Positions 54,722-63,953 of a stretch of 64,000 nt of DNA are shown piece by piece. A program made the position numbers and the translations under genes. Location: the NCBI GenBank assembly GCA_038225475.1, contig JBBRRA010000002.1:124001-188000 (forward strand), written 5' to 3'. Under the pieces are notes generated by a model. The model saw nothing but the letters and a program-made list of their open reading frames with translations, was not told the DNA's origin and did not search any database. Each line of letters begins with the position of its first letter. Positions within the stretch are counted from its first letter, which is position 1. This DNA comes from Polymorphobacter_B sp038225475 (lineage in GTDB: Bacteria > Pseudomonadota > Alphaproteobacteria > Sphingomonadales > Sphingomonadaceae).

Positions 54722-55723
54722 TTAAATCTTTGCCGCAGGCGCAGGCTGCGCAGCGGCGGTCGTGACAGGTGCAGGTGCGGCGATCGGCGCCGAACCACTA
54801 TCGACCGCCGGAGCAGTCTTGAGCGCGGCCGGTGCCGGCGTAATACCGGCGTCCTTTTGCTTGGCGGCAATCCATTCGGCGAACCGGGCTTTCGAGACAA
54901 CTTCAACCGCAATCGGCATAAATCCATGCTTGGTGCCGCACAGCTGGAAACACTGACCGTAGTAAACGCCGGGGCGGTCGACCTTGAACCACGTCTCATT
55001 GATACGACCCGGGACTGCGTCCATCTGGACCCAGAAGCTCGGCATTGCCCACGCATGGATAACGTCCGCAGCGGTCGTCAAAACTCGCACAGTGGCACCG
55101 ACCGGCACCACCACGCGGTTATCCACGCCAAGCTTGAGCGGATCACCGTGCTTCGCTGCTTCGGCATCGTTGAGCATGATCGAATCGAAGCTGAACGCCC
55201 CCTGGTCGGGATATTCATACTCCCAATACCACTGATGGCCGGTTGCCTTGATCGTCAAATCGGCCTTGGGAGGGGTGTATTGGTTGGCCAGCAGGCGGAA
55301 CGACGGGACCGCAATCCACACCAGAATGAGCACCGGGATGACCGTCCAGATCACCTCGATGATCGTATTGTGCGACGTCCGCGATGCCACCGGGTTGGCG
55401 CTGCGGCGAAAGCGGAACAACGCATAACCGAGCAGCGCGAATACAACGATGCAGACTGCGATCATCAGCGGATCGAGGATCGTATTGGCCATGTGGCGCG
55501 CTTCGACCGCGATCGGCGTCATCGCCTGTTGCAGGTCCCAGCCGCCGCTCGGCTGGCCGATCCCGGCGGTCGGCAATACCGTTGCGACCGGGGCTGCGGC
55601 CAGGGGCACCGTCGTTACCGGCACCACCGGCGCTGCCGCGACCGCACTTGCACTCTGCGCCCATGCTGCGGCCGGCATTGTCGCGACAAATGCTGTCGCC
55701 AGCCAGTTTCGAACCTGCTGCAT
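54722..55723 (-). CDS. ctaC: Cytochrome c oxidase subunit II
   Basis: A 333-residue subunit. Signal peptide, an Ala/Pro/Val-rich spacer to about residue 70, two membrane helices (PLMIAVCIVVFALLGYALF, IIEVIWTVIPVLILVWIAV), then the CuA cupredoxin domain with ADVIHAWAMPSFWVQMDAVPGR and GQCFQLCGTKHGFMP. The CuA segment usually reads GQCSELCG; here Ser-Glu is Phe-Gln. A 35-residue Ala/Pro tail follows. First gene of the operon. Confidence 0.97.
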   Translation of the reverse strand: MQQVRNWLATAFVATMPAAAWAQSASAVAAAPVVPVTTVPLAAAPVATVLPTAGIGQPSGGWDLQQAMTPIAVEARHMANTILDPLMIAVCIVVFALLGYALFRFRRSANPVASRTSHNTIIEVIWTVIPVLILVWIAVPSFRLLANQYTPPKADLTIKATGHQWYWEYEYPDQGAFSFDSIMLNDAEAAKHGDPLKLGVDNRVVVPVGATVRVLTTAADVIHAWAMPSFWVQMDAVPGRINETWFKVDRPGVYYGQCFQLCGTKHGFMPIAVEVVSKARFAEWIAAKQKDAGITPAPAALKTAPAVDSGSAPIAAPAPVTTAAAQPAPAAKI

Positions 55724-55834
55724 CGTACCTCTCGAAATCAGTTGGCCGGGGTATAGACCCGGGGTCCGTAGGCGACAAGCGATGAAGATGCCGCAGTTGC
55801 GAACGGGTTGGCCAACCGCGTCGAGAAGGGGATG

Positions 55835-56656
55835 CTACGACTTGAGGTCGGCGAACACCGCGCCTTGCTTGCGAAGCTGCGCCCCAACAGCGGCAACAAC
55901 GTCGTCGCCTTGCAACATCCCAGCGTTCCATACCGCAACATATTCGAGCCCAGCCTCGATTGTCGCATCGCGTCCGTGGTTGAGCACCTGCTTGATCCCG
56001 GTAATCGCGAGCGGTGACTTGGCGGCGATCTCGCGCGCCAGTGCAAGGCCCGCGGTGAGTGCTGCGTCATGATCGACTTCGACGCGGTTGAGGAATCCGA
56101 ACGATTTTGCCTCCGCCGCGCCAAAACGCCGCCCGGTATAAGCGAGTTCGCGGATCAGCCCCTGGGGCAACAGATGCGGGATGCGCTGCAGCGTCCCGAC
56201 GTCGGCAACGATCGCTATGTTGATCTCTTGCACCGTAAAGAAACAGTCCGCGGTGCCGATGCGCATGTCGCACGCCGTGACCAGATCGACGCCGCCGCCG
56301 ATGCAGCCACCTTGGCAGACTGCGATGACCGGCACGCGGCAGCGGTCGATGACACTGAACGTCTCCTGCATGCTCTTGACGTGTCGACGGAACGCTTCGC
56401 GTGCACGGCCAGGATCGCCGGCGTGCCCGGCAAGCGACTGTCCGGCCGAAGCAAGATCCAACCCGGCAGTGAAATGCTTGCCAGTCGATGCGATGACGAC
56501 CACCCGAATGCTCGGATCGCGGTCGATTGCAGCGAATATCTGCGGCATGTCGGTCCAGAATTCCGGCGTCATGGTGTTGAGCGCCGCGCCGCGTGTTAGG
56601 GTGACGGTGGCGATATGATCCGCGACGTCGAGCCGCAAAGTCTGCAATTCCATCAT
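55835..56656 (-). CDS. Enoyl-CoA hydratase/isomerase family (crotonase) protein
   Basis: A 273-residue crotonase. The oxyanion-hole segments GKHFTAGLDLASAG and ACQGG-like VCQGGCIGGGVDLVTACD are present; the Asp in ACDMRIG and Glu region in LTAGLALAREIAAKSPLA support hydratase or isomerase activity. It might act on delta(3,5)-dienoyl-CoA (Asp at the position typical of dienoyl-CoA isomerase). The start may be ATG 56653. Divergent from the 2Fe-2S gene across 26 bp. Confidence 0.88.
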   Translation of the reverse strand: MMELQTLRLDVADHIATVTLTRGAALNTMTPEFWTDMPQIFAAIDRDPSIRVVVIASTGKHFTAGLDLASAGQSLAGHAGDPGRAREAFRRHVKSMQETFSVIDRCRVPVIAVCQGGCIGGGVDLVTACDMRIGTADCFFTVQEINIAIVADVGTLQRIPHLLPQGLIRELAYTGRRFGAAEAKSFGFLNRVEVDHDAALTAGLALAREIAAKSPLAITGIKQVLNHGRDATIEAGLEYVAVWNAGMLQGDDVVAAVGAQLRKQGAVFADLKS

Positions 56657-56682
56657 AGCTCTCCCCAGTCTATACCTTGGGC

Positions 56683-57222
56683 ATGACCAAATTTACCGTC
56701 AACGGCAACCCCGTCCATTATCTGCTGCCTCCCGCAACGCCGTTGCTTTGGGCGTTACGCGACGCGTCGAACTTAACGGGGACCAAATTCGGCTGCGGCG
56801 CAGGGCTGTGCGGTGCGTGTACAGTGCATGTCGACGGCGTTGCCCAACGGTCGTGCCAAGTCTCGATCGGCGATATCGAGGGCAGTTTCATCACCACGAT
56901 CGAAGGGCTATCGCCAGACCGGAGCCACGTCGTCCAGGCCGCGTGGATCGCCGAACAGGTACCGCAATGTGGCTACTGCCAATCGGGCATGATCATGGCG
57001 GTGGCGGCGTTGCTCAAGACCAACGCGAAGCCCGACGACGCCGCAATCGATGCGGCAATCACCAACATCTGTCGCTGCGGCACCTACCCGCGAATTCGCA
57101 AGGCAATCCATCGCGCGGTCGCCGGCGGCGTGGATCCCGGAATCGCTACACCTGGATCTACGCCTGCTGAAGCAGCGCGCCACGCGCCGTCGATGGTCGC
57201 AGAACCGCGCAAAATCGCCTAA
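56683..57222 (+). CDS. Orphan (2Fe-2S)-binding small subunit of a molybdenum hydroxylase (IorA/CoxS-like)
   Basis: A 179-residue protein of the xanthine-dehydrogenase small-subunit type. N-terminal plant-type ferredoxin cluster: FGCGAGLCGACTVHVDG, then CQVS. C-terminal all-alpha 2Fe-2S domain: QCGYCQSGMIMAVAALL and ICRCGTYPRIRKAIH. These pass electrons from a molybdopterin-bearing large subunit. No large or FAD subunit lies on either side; the next gene is on the opposite strand. The ATG at 56683 is chosen. The 20-residue tail after the domain is Pro/Ala-rich. Confidence 0.9.
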   Translation: MTKFTVNGNPVHYLLPPATPLLWALRDASNLTGTKFGCGAGLCGACTVHVDGVAQRSCQVSIGDIEGSFITTIEGLSPDRSHVVQAAWIAEQVPQCGYCQSGMIMAVAALLKTNAKPDDAAIDAAITNICRCGTYPRIRKAIHRAVAGGVDPGIATPGSTPAEAARHAPSMVAEPRKIA

Positions 57223-58169
57223 TAGGCAGCAACGCGCGATAGTGCGGCACGCGCTTCGGCCAATGTCCGCCGCACGATTTCCCCGGCCGGGAGCACCTCG
57301 CGAATCGCGCCGCCGCCCTGCCCGACGGCAAGGCACTGCGTCGCCGGATTGACGTCGTCGATGACCCCGGCAATCGGCCCAAGCAGATTGTGGTGCGCGG
57401 AATGCATGACCTGCGCCGCAAATGGTAAGGCGGTCTTGCCTTCCCATTCGCGCGTCGTCTCGTTGGCGAGCGCGCGCAGGGTTTTCCCGGTGAAGGCGCG
57501 GCTGATCACGGTATCAGCTTCGGTCATGGCAATGATCGCGTCTTTGTACGGCTGACCGGCATGCGCCTCGGCGGACGCGATGAACCGCGTGCCCATCCAT
57601 ACACCCTGACACCCGAGCGCCAGCGCCGCCACCAGTCCGCGCCCGTCAAACAGGCCGCCCGCCGCCACCACCGGAATATCGACTGCATCGACGACCTGTG
57701 GCCATAATGCGAGGCTGGCGACGCTGCCGGTATGGCCGCCCGCTTCGGTGCCTTGAGCGATCACCACATCGCAGCCGGCTTCGGCAGCTTTGACGGCATG
57801 GCGGACGTTACCGGCCATGCACATCACCACGATGCCTGCCTGCTTCAACCGGTCGATGATCGCAACCGGGACGCCGAGCCCTGCGATAAAGGCCTTGGCT
57901 CCCTCGGCGATGATGACTTCGACCGACGCCGTCAGCGACTCCGGCTGTGCCGTCAGCAAATCGACGCCGAACGGTTTATCGGTCAGCTCGCGCACCGCAC
58001 GCATTTGTTCGGCGATCATGCGCGGACTGCACCCTGCCATACCGAGCGAGCCGAAGCCGCCGGCATTGCTGACCGCAGCGCACACTTCGGCATAGGACAC
58101 CCCACCCATGCCCGCGAGCAGGATGGGGTGTTCGACGCCGAGCAAATCGCAAATCGGGGTGCGGATCAC
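57219..58169 (-). CDS. Nitronate monooxygenase/2-nitropropane dioxygenase-like flavoprotein
   Basis: A 316-residue FMN-dependent TIM barrel of the NPD/nitronate monooxygenase family. Motifs: HPILLAGMGGVSYAEVCAAV, CDVVIAQGTEAGGHTG (phosphate binding and catalytic His) and VVAAGGLFDGRGLVAALALG. Some members are enoyl reductases (FabK-like). GTG overlaps the aldehyde dehydrogenase stop by 4 bp, so the two share a transcript. Convergent with the 2Fe-2S gene (4 bp overlap). Confidence 0.87.
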   Translation of the reverse strand: MIRTPICDLLGVEHPILLAGMGGVSYAEVCAAVSNAGGFGSLGMAGCSPRMIAEQMRAVRELTDKPFGVDLLTAQPESLTASVEVIIAEGAKAFIAGLGVPVAIIDRLKQAGIVVMCMAGNVRHAVKAAEAGCDVVIAQGTEAGGHTGSVASLALWPQVVDAVDIPVVAAGGLFDGRGLVAALALGCQGVWMGTRFIASAEAHAGQPYKDAIIAMTEADTVISRAFTGKTLRALANETTREWEGKTALPFAAQVMHSAHHNLLGPIAGVIDDVNPATQCLAVGQGGGAIREVLPAGEIVRRTLAEARAALSRVAAY

Positions 58170-59602
58170 TCTGCCGCAACCGCCGGCTGCCAACCGATCA
58201 CCGCTTTGACCTCGAGGAATTCGGCGAAGGCAAGGTCGCCCCATTCGCGGCCGTTGCCCGACTGTTTGTAGCCGCCAAACGGTGCCATCAGGTCGCCGCC
58301 TTTGCCGTTGATGAACACCTGGCCGGCACGAAGTCGCCGCGCGACGGCGTGCGCGTGTTCAAGCTCGCCTTCGATATACGCTGCAAGTCCATAGACGGTG
58401 TCGTTGGCAATCGCGATCGCCTGTTCTTCGCCGTCATAAGCCAGCATCGTCAGTACGGGACCGAAGATTTCCTCACGCGCTATCGTCATGTCGTTCGTGA
58501 CATCGGCAAAAACGGTGGGCTTGACGTAATAGCCAGTCTCGAGCCCCTCAGGCTTGCCGGTGCCGCCGGCGACCAGCGTAGCGCCCTCGTCGATGCCTTT
58601 CTGGATCAGGCCCTGAATCTTCTGCCACTGGGTTTCGCTGACCACCGGTCCGATTTTTGCGTTGCCGTCAGGCGACCCTACGGTGACACCTTCGGCCGCC
58701 GCCTTCGCAATGACCTTCGCTGCCGCCATCTTGCTGGCGGGCACCAGCATCCGCGAGGGCGCGTTGCACGACTGACCCGAGTTGGTCATCATCTGCTGCA
58801 CGCCTCGTGTCACCGACACGTCGAGATCGGCATCGTCGAGAACGATGTTGGGCGATTTTCCGCCCAATTCCTGTGCGACTCGCTTGACTGTGGGTGCGGC
58901 CGCCTGCGCCACCGCAACGCCCGCGCGCGTCGACCCGGTGAAGCTCACCATATCGACATCGACATGGCTGCTCAGCGCCGCACCGACGCCGGGACCATCG
59001 CCGTTGACGAGGTTGAAGACGCCCGCGGGGACGCCGGCGGCATGAAGCACCTCGGTCCACAACTGCGCCGAGAACGGCGCGATTTCGCTCGGCTTGAGGA
59101 TCATCGTGCAGCCAACCGCAAGCGCGGGGACGACCTTGCAGGCAATCTGATTGATCGGCCAGTTCCACGGCGTGATAAACGCACATACGCCGATCGGCTC
59201 CTTCGCCAGCAGCGTCGATCCGCGCAGCTCCTCGAAGCTGTAGTTTTTGAGCACTTCGATGCCGGTCATCAGATGGCCAACGCCGATCGCTGCCTGTGCC
59301 TGCATGGCGAGCCAGCCCGGTGCGCCCATTTCGTCGGTGATCGCGGCGGCGATGTCGGCATAGCGCTTCTGGTATTCGGCAACGATGTTTTGCAGCAGCT
59401 CGATCCGGTCGGCGCGGCTCGTTTGCGAGAAGCTGGCAAACGCCCGCTTGGCCGCTGCGACCGCCTTGTCGACATCGGCGGCCGAGCCTAGGCTGATATG
59501 GCCGGCAACAGCTTCGGTCGCCGGGTTGATGACGTCGATCTGCCTTGCGGAGACCGGATCGACCCAGGCGCCGTCGATGTAGAATTTGAGATAATCGCGC
59601 AT
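58166..59602 (-). CDS. NAD(P)-dependent aldehyde dehydrogenase
   Basis: A 478-residue ALDH. Catalytic features: GFTPWNWP-like FITPWNWPINQI, SFTGSTRAGVAVA, VAQELGGKSPNIVLDDAD (Glu), NSGQSCNAPSRMLVP (nucleophile Cys) and EIFGPVLTMLAYD. Substrate is not evident. ATG at 59602 is chosen over a TTG at 59608. It is co-transcribed with the nitronate monooxygenase-like gene. Confidence 0.93.
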   Translation of the reverse strand: MRDYLKFYIDGAWVDPVSARQIDVINPATEAVAGHISLGSAADVDKAVAAAKRAFASFSQTSRADRIELLQNIVAEYQKRYADIAAAITDEMGAPGWLAMQAQAAIGVGHLMTGIEVLKNYSFEELRGSTLLAKEPIGVCAFITPWNWPINQIACKVVPALAVGCTMILKPSEIAPFSAQLWTEVLHAAGVPAGVFNLVNGDGPGVGAALSSHVDVDMVSFTGSTRAGVAVAQAAAPTVKRVAQELGGKSPNIVLDDADLDVSVTRGVQQMMTNSGQSCNAPSRMLVPASKMAAAKVIAKAAAEGVTVGSPDGNAKIGPVVSETQWQKIQGLIQKGIDEGATLVAGGTGKPEGLETGYYVKPTVFADVTNDMTIAREEIFGPVLTMLAYDGEEQAIAIANDTVYGLAAYIEGELEHAHAVARRLRAGQVFINGKGGDLMAPFGGYKQSGNGREWGDLAFAEFLEVKAVIGWQPAVAAE

Positions 59603-59669
59603 TCCCAAGGATCCTTTTTTGAGTCGTACTTCTTATAGCCTCCCGCCAATCTTCGCGGGAGAGGGCGTT

Positions 59670-60317
59670 TTACCCCAGCATGTCGCGGACAAAATTCGCC
59701 AATCCCAACTGACGTTTTCGGCGCAAGCGTTCGGCAGTCAGAATTGCCCGGATTTCGGCAAGGCATGCAACCGGGTCGTCATTGATCAGGATGTAATTAT
59801 ATTCCCCCCAATGGCTGATTTCCGTCGCGGCGCGGCGCATCCGGTCGGCGATGACGCTGTCGGAGTCGGTGCCGCGCCCCCGCAGGCGACGTTCGAGTTC
59901 GGCCATCGTCGGCGGCAAAATAAAGACGCGAACGAGGTCGCTGGCTGCGTCGGTTTGCTGCAATTGCTGCGTGCCTTGCCAGTCGATGTCGAACAGCACA
60001 TCATGCCCCTCGTGGAGCGTCGCCTCCACCAGCGCACGCGGCGTACCGTATCGATTCCCGAACACGGTCGCCCATTCGAGCAGCTCGTCACCCGCCAGCA
60101 TCCGATCGAACTCGGCATCGCTGACAAAGTGATAATCGACGCCATGCCGCTCACCGGGCCGCGGCGGCCGCGTCGTCGCGGACACCGACATAACGATATC
60201 GGGATCACCCTCGATCAACCGCCGCGACATGGTAGTCTTGCCTGCACCCGACGGTGAGGACAGGACAAACATCAGTCCACGTCGAGCAGGTGCAGCGGGG
60301 CGGGAAAACTCGGTCAT
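59670..60317 (-). CDS. gmk: Guanylate kinase
   Basis: A 215-residue enzyme phosphorylating GMP to GDP. P-loop SSPSGAGKTTMSRRL, SVSATTRPPRPGERHGVDYHF and VLFDIDWQGTQQL (GMP-binding) are intact. ATG at 60317 is chosen; the upstream extension is not conserved. Lies 31 bp after fumC on the same strand. Confidence 0.96.
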   Translation of the reverse strand: MTEFSRPAAPARRGLMFVLSSPSGAGKTTMSRRLIEGDPDIVMSVSATTRPPRPGERHGVDYHFVSDAEFDRMLAGDELLEWATVFGNRYGTPRALVEATLHEGHDVLFDIDWQGTQQLQQTDAASDLVRVFILPPTMAELERRLRGRGTDSDSVIADRMRRAATEISHWGEYNYILINDDPVACLAEIRAILTAERLRRKRQLGLANFVRDMLG

Positions 60318-60348
60318 GGTGCGGTTTAGCGCGCAGTCCACACCGCGT

Positions 60349-61743
60349 CTATTGCGGGTCCGGTCCAATCATCGCACCCGGTTGCACAATGGCCCTGAAC
60401 CGCGGCTCGTCAATCAGCCCCAGCGCCAAGCCCGCTTCGAGCAGCGACGTGCCTTCGCGATGCGCATATTTTGCGATCTTTGCGGCGTTGTCATACCCGA
60501 TCTCCGGAGCCAGCGCCGTTACCAGCATCAACGAACGTTCCACAAGGTCAGCAATGCGCGCGCGGTCGGGTTCCATGCCGACCACGCATCGGTCGGCGAA
60601 ACTACGCGTGGCATCGGCGATCAGGCGGATCGACTGCAGCACGTTGTAGGCGATCACCGTCTTGAACACATTGAGTTCGAGGTGTCCCTGCGCGCCGCCA
60701 ATGGTGATGGCGACATGGTTACCCATCACTTGGGCTGCAACCATCGTCAACGCCTCTGCCTGGGTCGGGTTGACCTTGCCGGGCATAATCGAACTGCCGG
60801 GCTCATTTTCCGGCAAGTGCAATTCGCCGAGCCCCGAACGCGGGCCTGAGCCGAGCAACCGTAAATCATTCGCGATCTTGGTGAGCGACACCGCGAGCAC
60901 GTTGAGCACCCCCGACAGCTCGACGAGCGTGTCATGGCTTGCCAGCGCCTCGAACTTGTTCGGCGCCGTGACGAACGGCAGTCCGCTGAGCGTTGCGAGC
61001 TCGGCGGCGACCGCGATCGCAAAACCGGCGGGAGCGTTCAATCCGGTACCGACCGCTGTGCCGCCCTGCGCCAATCTGTGCAGTCGCGGCAACACGCCCT
61101 GAACTCGCGCAATGCCGTCCTCGATTTGCTGCGCATAACCCGAGAGCTCCTGACCAAGCGTCAGCGGCGTCGCATCCTGCAAATGCGTGCGGCCGATCTT
61201 GATGATGTCAGCCCACGCATGCGCCTTCGTCGCCAGTGCGCCGTGTAAGTGGAGCAACGCGGGCAGCAACCGGTCATGGACCTCGCGCGCCGCAGCGACA
61301 TGCATCGCCGTCGGGAAGGTGTCGTTCGACGAAGCGCTGGCGTTGACATGGTCGTTGGGATGCACCGGCACCTTACCGCCGCGGGTCCCGGTTAGAAGCT
61401 CGTTGGCGCGGCCCGCGATAACCTCATTGGCGTTCATATTCGACTGAGTGCCACTGCCGGTTTGCCACACGACAATTGGAAACTGATCGTCGAACGTGCC
61501 CGCAGCAACCTCGGCGGCAGCCTGTTCGATACACGGTGCGAGATTGTCATCGAGCTTGCCCGACCGCGCATTGACCCGCGCCGCAGCCTGTTTGACCAGC
61601 CCCAACGCATGGATCAGCGGCGTCGGCATGCGTTCGGTGCCGATTGGGAAATTTCCGATCGAACGCTGTGTCTGTGCTCCCCAATATGCAGCGGCGGGCA
61701 CCTCGATCGGGCCGAAAGAGTCAGTTTCGGTCCGGGTGGTCAC
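60349..61743 (-). CDS. fumC: Fumarate hydratase class II
   Basis: A 464-residue homotetrameric, iron-independent fumarase of the TCA cycle. The superfamily signature GSSIMPGKVNPTQAEAL, TGSGTQSNMNANEV and IKIGRTHLQDATP are present. GTG start overlaps the sspB stop (GTGA), so fumC is translated from the sspB transcript. Confidence 0.97.
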   Translation of the reverse strand: MTTRTETDSFGPIEVPAAAYWGAQTQRSIGNFPIGTERMPTPLIHALGLVKQAAARVNARSGKLDDNLAPCIEQAAAEVAAGTFDDQFPIVVWQTGSGTQSNMNANEVIAGRANELLTGTRGGKVPVHPNDHVNASASSNDTFPTAMHVAAAREVHDRLLPALLHLHGALATKAHAWADIIKIGRTHLQDATPLTLGQELSGYAQQIEDGIARVQGVLPRLHRLAQGGTAVGTGLNAPAGFAIAVAAELATLSGLPFVTAPNKFEALASHDTLVELSGVLNVLAVSLTKIANDLRLLGSGPRSGLGELHLPENEPGSSIMPGKVNPTQAEALTMVAAQVMGNHVAITIGGAQGHLELNVFKTVIAYNVLQSIRLIADATRSFADRCVVGMEPDRARIADLVERSLMLVTALAPEIGYDNAAKIAKYAHREGTSLLEAGLALGLIDEPRFRAIVQPGAMIGPDPQ

Positions 61744-62216
61744 TTTTTCCGGAACGCATCCAGCGTTACCACGTTCGATCCATCCTCGATCGGAGCAGCA
61801 AGCGATGGTGGCGCTTCGGGTTCGGGCGCTGCTGACGCCTCGCCCTGCTTCGGCTGAAACTGCAGCGCGAAATTGACCGCTGGATCAACGAAGCCGGTGA
61901 CCGCAGCAAAGGGGATCGACAGCTTCGCGGGCACTTGGTTGAAGCTCAGCCCGATCTCGAAATGCACATCGTCAATCAACAAATCCCAGTACCGATGTTG
62001 AATGACGATCGTCATCTCGTCGGGATAGCGCTCGAGCAGATGTTTGGGCATGACCACGCCAGGCGCTCGCGTCCGAAACGCAATGTAGAAATGGTGCGAT
62101 CCCGGCAAGCCGCCCTCGGCGTCGATCTTGTCTAGCACGCGGCGCACGACCGACCGCAGCGCATCCTGCACAATCTCATCATAAGGGATCAGGCTGTCGA
62201 CCGTTGCGTCGTTCAC
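61740..62216 (-). CDS. sspB: SspB-type ClpXP adaptor (alphaproteobacterial stringent starvation protein B-like)
   Basis: A 158-residue protein of the DUF1321/SspB-alpha family: LIPYDEIVQDALRSVVRRVL, SHHFYIAFRTRAPGV and DVHFEIGLSFNQVPAKLSIPF, the substrate-binding barrel. The C-terminal end is a short segment (NVVTLDAFRKK) that in the alpha clade docks to ClpX. SspB tethers ssrA-tagged substrates to ClpXP. The tmRNA gene lies immediately upstream on the same strand. GTG start. Confidence 0.93.
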   Translation of the reverse strand: MNDATVDSLIPYDEIVQDALRSVVRRVLDKIDAEGGLPGSHHFYIAFRTRAPGVVMPKHLLERYPDEMTIVIQHRYWDLLIDDVHFEIGLSFNQVPAKLSIPFAAVTGFVDPAVNFALQFQPKQGEASAAPEPEAPPSLAAPIEDGSNVVTLDAFRKK

Positions 62217-62269
62217 GTCGGCTCACTCCGGCTGGTACGCTCAGGTGACGCGCCTGCGTCGGGTGGTCA

Positions 62270-62600
62270 AGTGGGGAGCTTCTGTTGCTCGGTGCTCCCC
62301 GTACCGCCGGTTTCCGCTTCTGTTGCCCGGTGCGGCCCGAACCGCGCTTTCGGCCAGTGTAACTAGATCCGTGAGGATCTTAGGTTACGCTGCGATTGCG
62401 AATGCCTCGTTGTCGTTGGCATTTCTGGTGTTGAACGGTTTAACGGCTCATTCAGGCCGGGCAAAAGCATTCGTCTTTCAACACACGTCGATCCTATTTC
62501 GGCCCCAAACATGCCCCGCGATCAACCGGGGTCAGATATGGTGGAGCCGCCGGGTACCGCCCCCGGGTCCGCTGTGTCTATTTCACGACACCATTTATCG
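62270..62600 (-). ncRNA. ssrA: Circularly permuted two-piece tmRNA (ssrA)
   Basis: Read on the minus strand, the acceptor piece comes first and ends at 62539 with CGGCTCCACCA, preceded by GGAC, T-stem CCGGG/CCCGG and loop GGCGGTA. A spacer of 32 bases follows, then the coding piece starts at 62506 with GGGGCCGAAATAGGATCGACG, resembling the E. coli tmRNA 5' end. GGGGCCG pairs with CGGCTCC of the acceptor piece (one G-U). The tag frame runs 62420-62385: ANDNEAFAIAA then TAA. Hairpins AGATCC/GGATCT and GGGGAGC/GCTCCCC follow the tag. Outer limits (62270 and 62600) are approximate. tmRNA rescues stalled ribosomes; SspB is encoded next door. Confidence 0.9.
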
Positions 62601-62662
62601 CCATAGCGTCCGGTTGCCCGGCTGCCCTGCCGATATAGGCGCTTGGTCAAGCTTTGGAAAGG

Positions 62663-63865
62663 TCAGGCCGCGCGGACAAAGCGCAGACGGTCGTTGAGCG
62701 CCGGCACGGGCATGCGCTGAGGGAAGCAGCCGCCGACGATGCCCATATAGTGATCCAGCATGCCTTGATTGATTTCGTCCCAGTCGTACCGCGCGCTGGC
62801 GAGGAGTCCGGCAGAGCCCGCCGCACGTCGCGCGACCGGGTCATTCAGATAAGTGCGGAGTGCGGCGGCGAAACCGTCGATGTCGCCAGGCGTGACCAGT
62901 TGTCCCGACACGCCGTCGCTAACCAAACTAGTCGTTCCGGTCGCGCGCGCGCCGACAACAGCCAGTCCGCTCGCCATCGCTTCAAGCGTGACATTGCCGA
63001 ACGTCTCGGTAATCGACGGGTTGAACAGCAGGTCCGACGATGCATAAGCGCGCGCTAGATCGGTGCCGCCAAGGTGCCCCGTATAGATTGCGTGCGGCAA
63101 CTGCTCGCCGATTGCAGCACGCGCGGGTCCTTCGCCGACGATTACCACGCGGTGCGGCACGCCTTCACGGACCAACCGCGCCACCGAATCCGCAAAAACG
63201 TCGAGACCCTTTTCAAGCACAAGCCGCCCGACAAAAGCGATGACTGCCTCGTCGTCGCCGATGCCATGGCTCCGACGCCAATCGAGATCGCGGCGACCGG
63301 GGTGGAACAGCATCCGATCGACGCCGCGGCTCCAGATGGCGACACGTTGCGACATGCCGTCGGCGCGCAACACTTCGGCCATGCTTTCGGATGGTGCATA
63401 GACTTCGGCAAGATCACCGTAAAAGCGGCGGAGAATGCCAGCGATGAAACGGTTGACCCAAGCAAGGCCGTAATAAGTCAGGTACGTGTCAAAACGGGTA
63501 TGAACCGAAGCAACCGCAGGAACGCCCATCTCCCGCGCAAGCGCCTTGACGCGAAACCCCAGCCGGTCAGGCGCCGACAAGTGGATCAACGTCGGCGCGA
63601 AAGCCTTGATATCGGCTCGGATGTGCGGCGGCAGACCATAGGCAAATCGATATTCACCCCGTGACGGGATTCGCACCGACGGCACCGACACCAGCGTACC
63701 AGTCGGCTCAAATGCTGGCGTTTTACTCGTTGGCGAATAGACCCGTACCGCAACGCCCTGACGCTCGAGAAAGCCGACAAGGCGATTGAGCGACTGATTC
63801 GCGCCGTCGCGCTGGTAATTATAATTGCCCGAAAACAGGGCGACGCGAAGCTGGTTCTGACGCAC
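62663..63865 (-). CDS. GT4-family glycosyltransferase
   Basis: A 400-residue GT-B glycosyltransferase. N-terminal LRVALFSGNYNYQRDGANQSLNRL and VASVHTRFDTYLTYYGL, C-terminal FVGRLVLEKGLDVFADS and NPSITETFGNVTLEAMASGLAV (EX7E nucleotide-sugar motif). GT4 relatives include lipid glycosyltransferases (MgtA/SqdX type) and mannosyltransferases. Acceptor and donor are unknown; a glycolipid acceptor is plausible in this lineage. GTG start at 63865. Confidence 0.88.
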   Translation of the reverse strand: MRQNQLRVALFSGNYNYQRDGANQSLNRLVGFLERQGVAVRVYSPTSKTPAFEPTGTLVSVPSVRIPSRGEYRFAYGLPPHIRADIKAFAPTLIHLSAPDRLGFRVKALAREMGVPAVASVHTRFDTYLTYYGLAWVNRFIAGILRRFYGDLAEVYAPSESMAEVLRADGMSQRVAIWSRGVDRMLFHPGRRDLDWRRSHGIGDDEAVIAFVGRLVLEKGLDVFADSVARLVREGVPHRVVIVGEGPARAAIGEQLPHAIYTGHLGGTDLARAYASSDLLFNPSITETFGNVTLEAMASGLAVVGARATGTTSLVSDGVSGQLVTPGDIDGFAAALRTYLNDPVARRAAGSAGLLASARYDWDEINQGMLDHYMGIVGGCFPQRMPVPALNDRLRFVRAA

Positions 63866-63953
63866 TGGGCGATTGTCCTGACGGTGCCGTGACCGTTAGA
63901 TACGAACGCATTGTGACCTAGGTTGGGCGCGCGCGGTTCCATTGCGCATGAAA

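Noticed and set aside
62245..62697. 150-codon plus-strand frame
   Set aside because: It lies opposite the tmRNA pieces and has no protein-like features.
63866..63950. GGAAC upstream of the GT4 gene as an EcfG promoter
   Set aside because: No GTT at 16-17 bases downstream.
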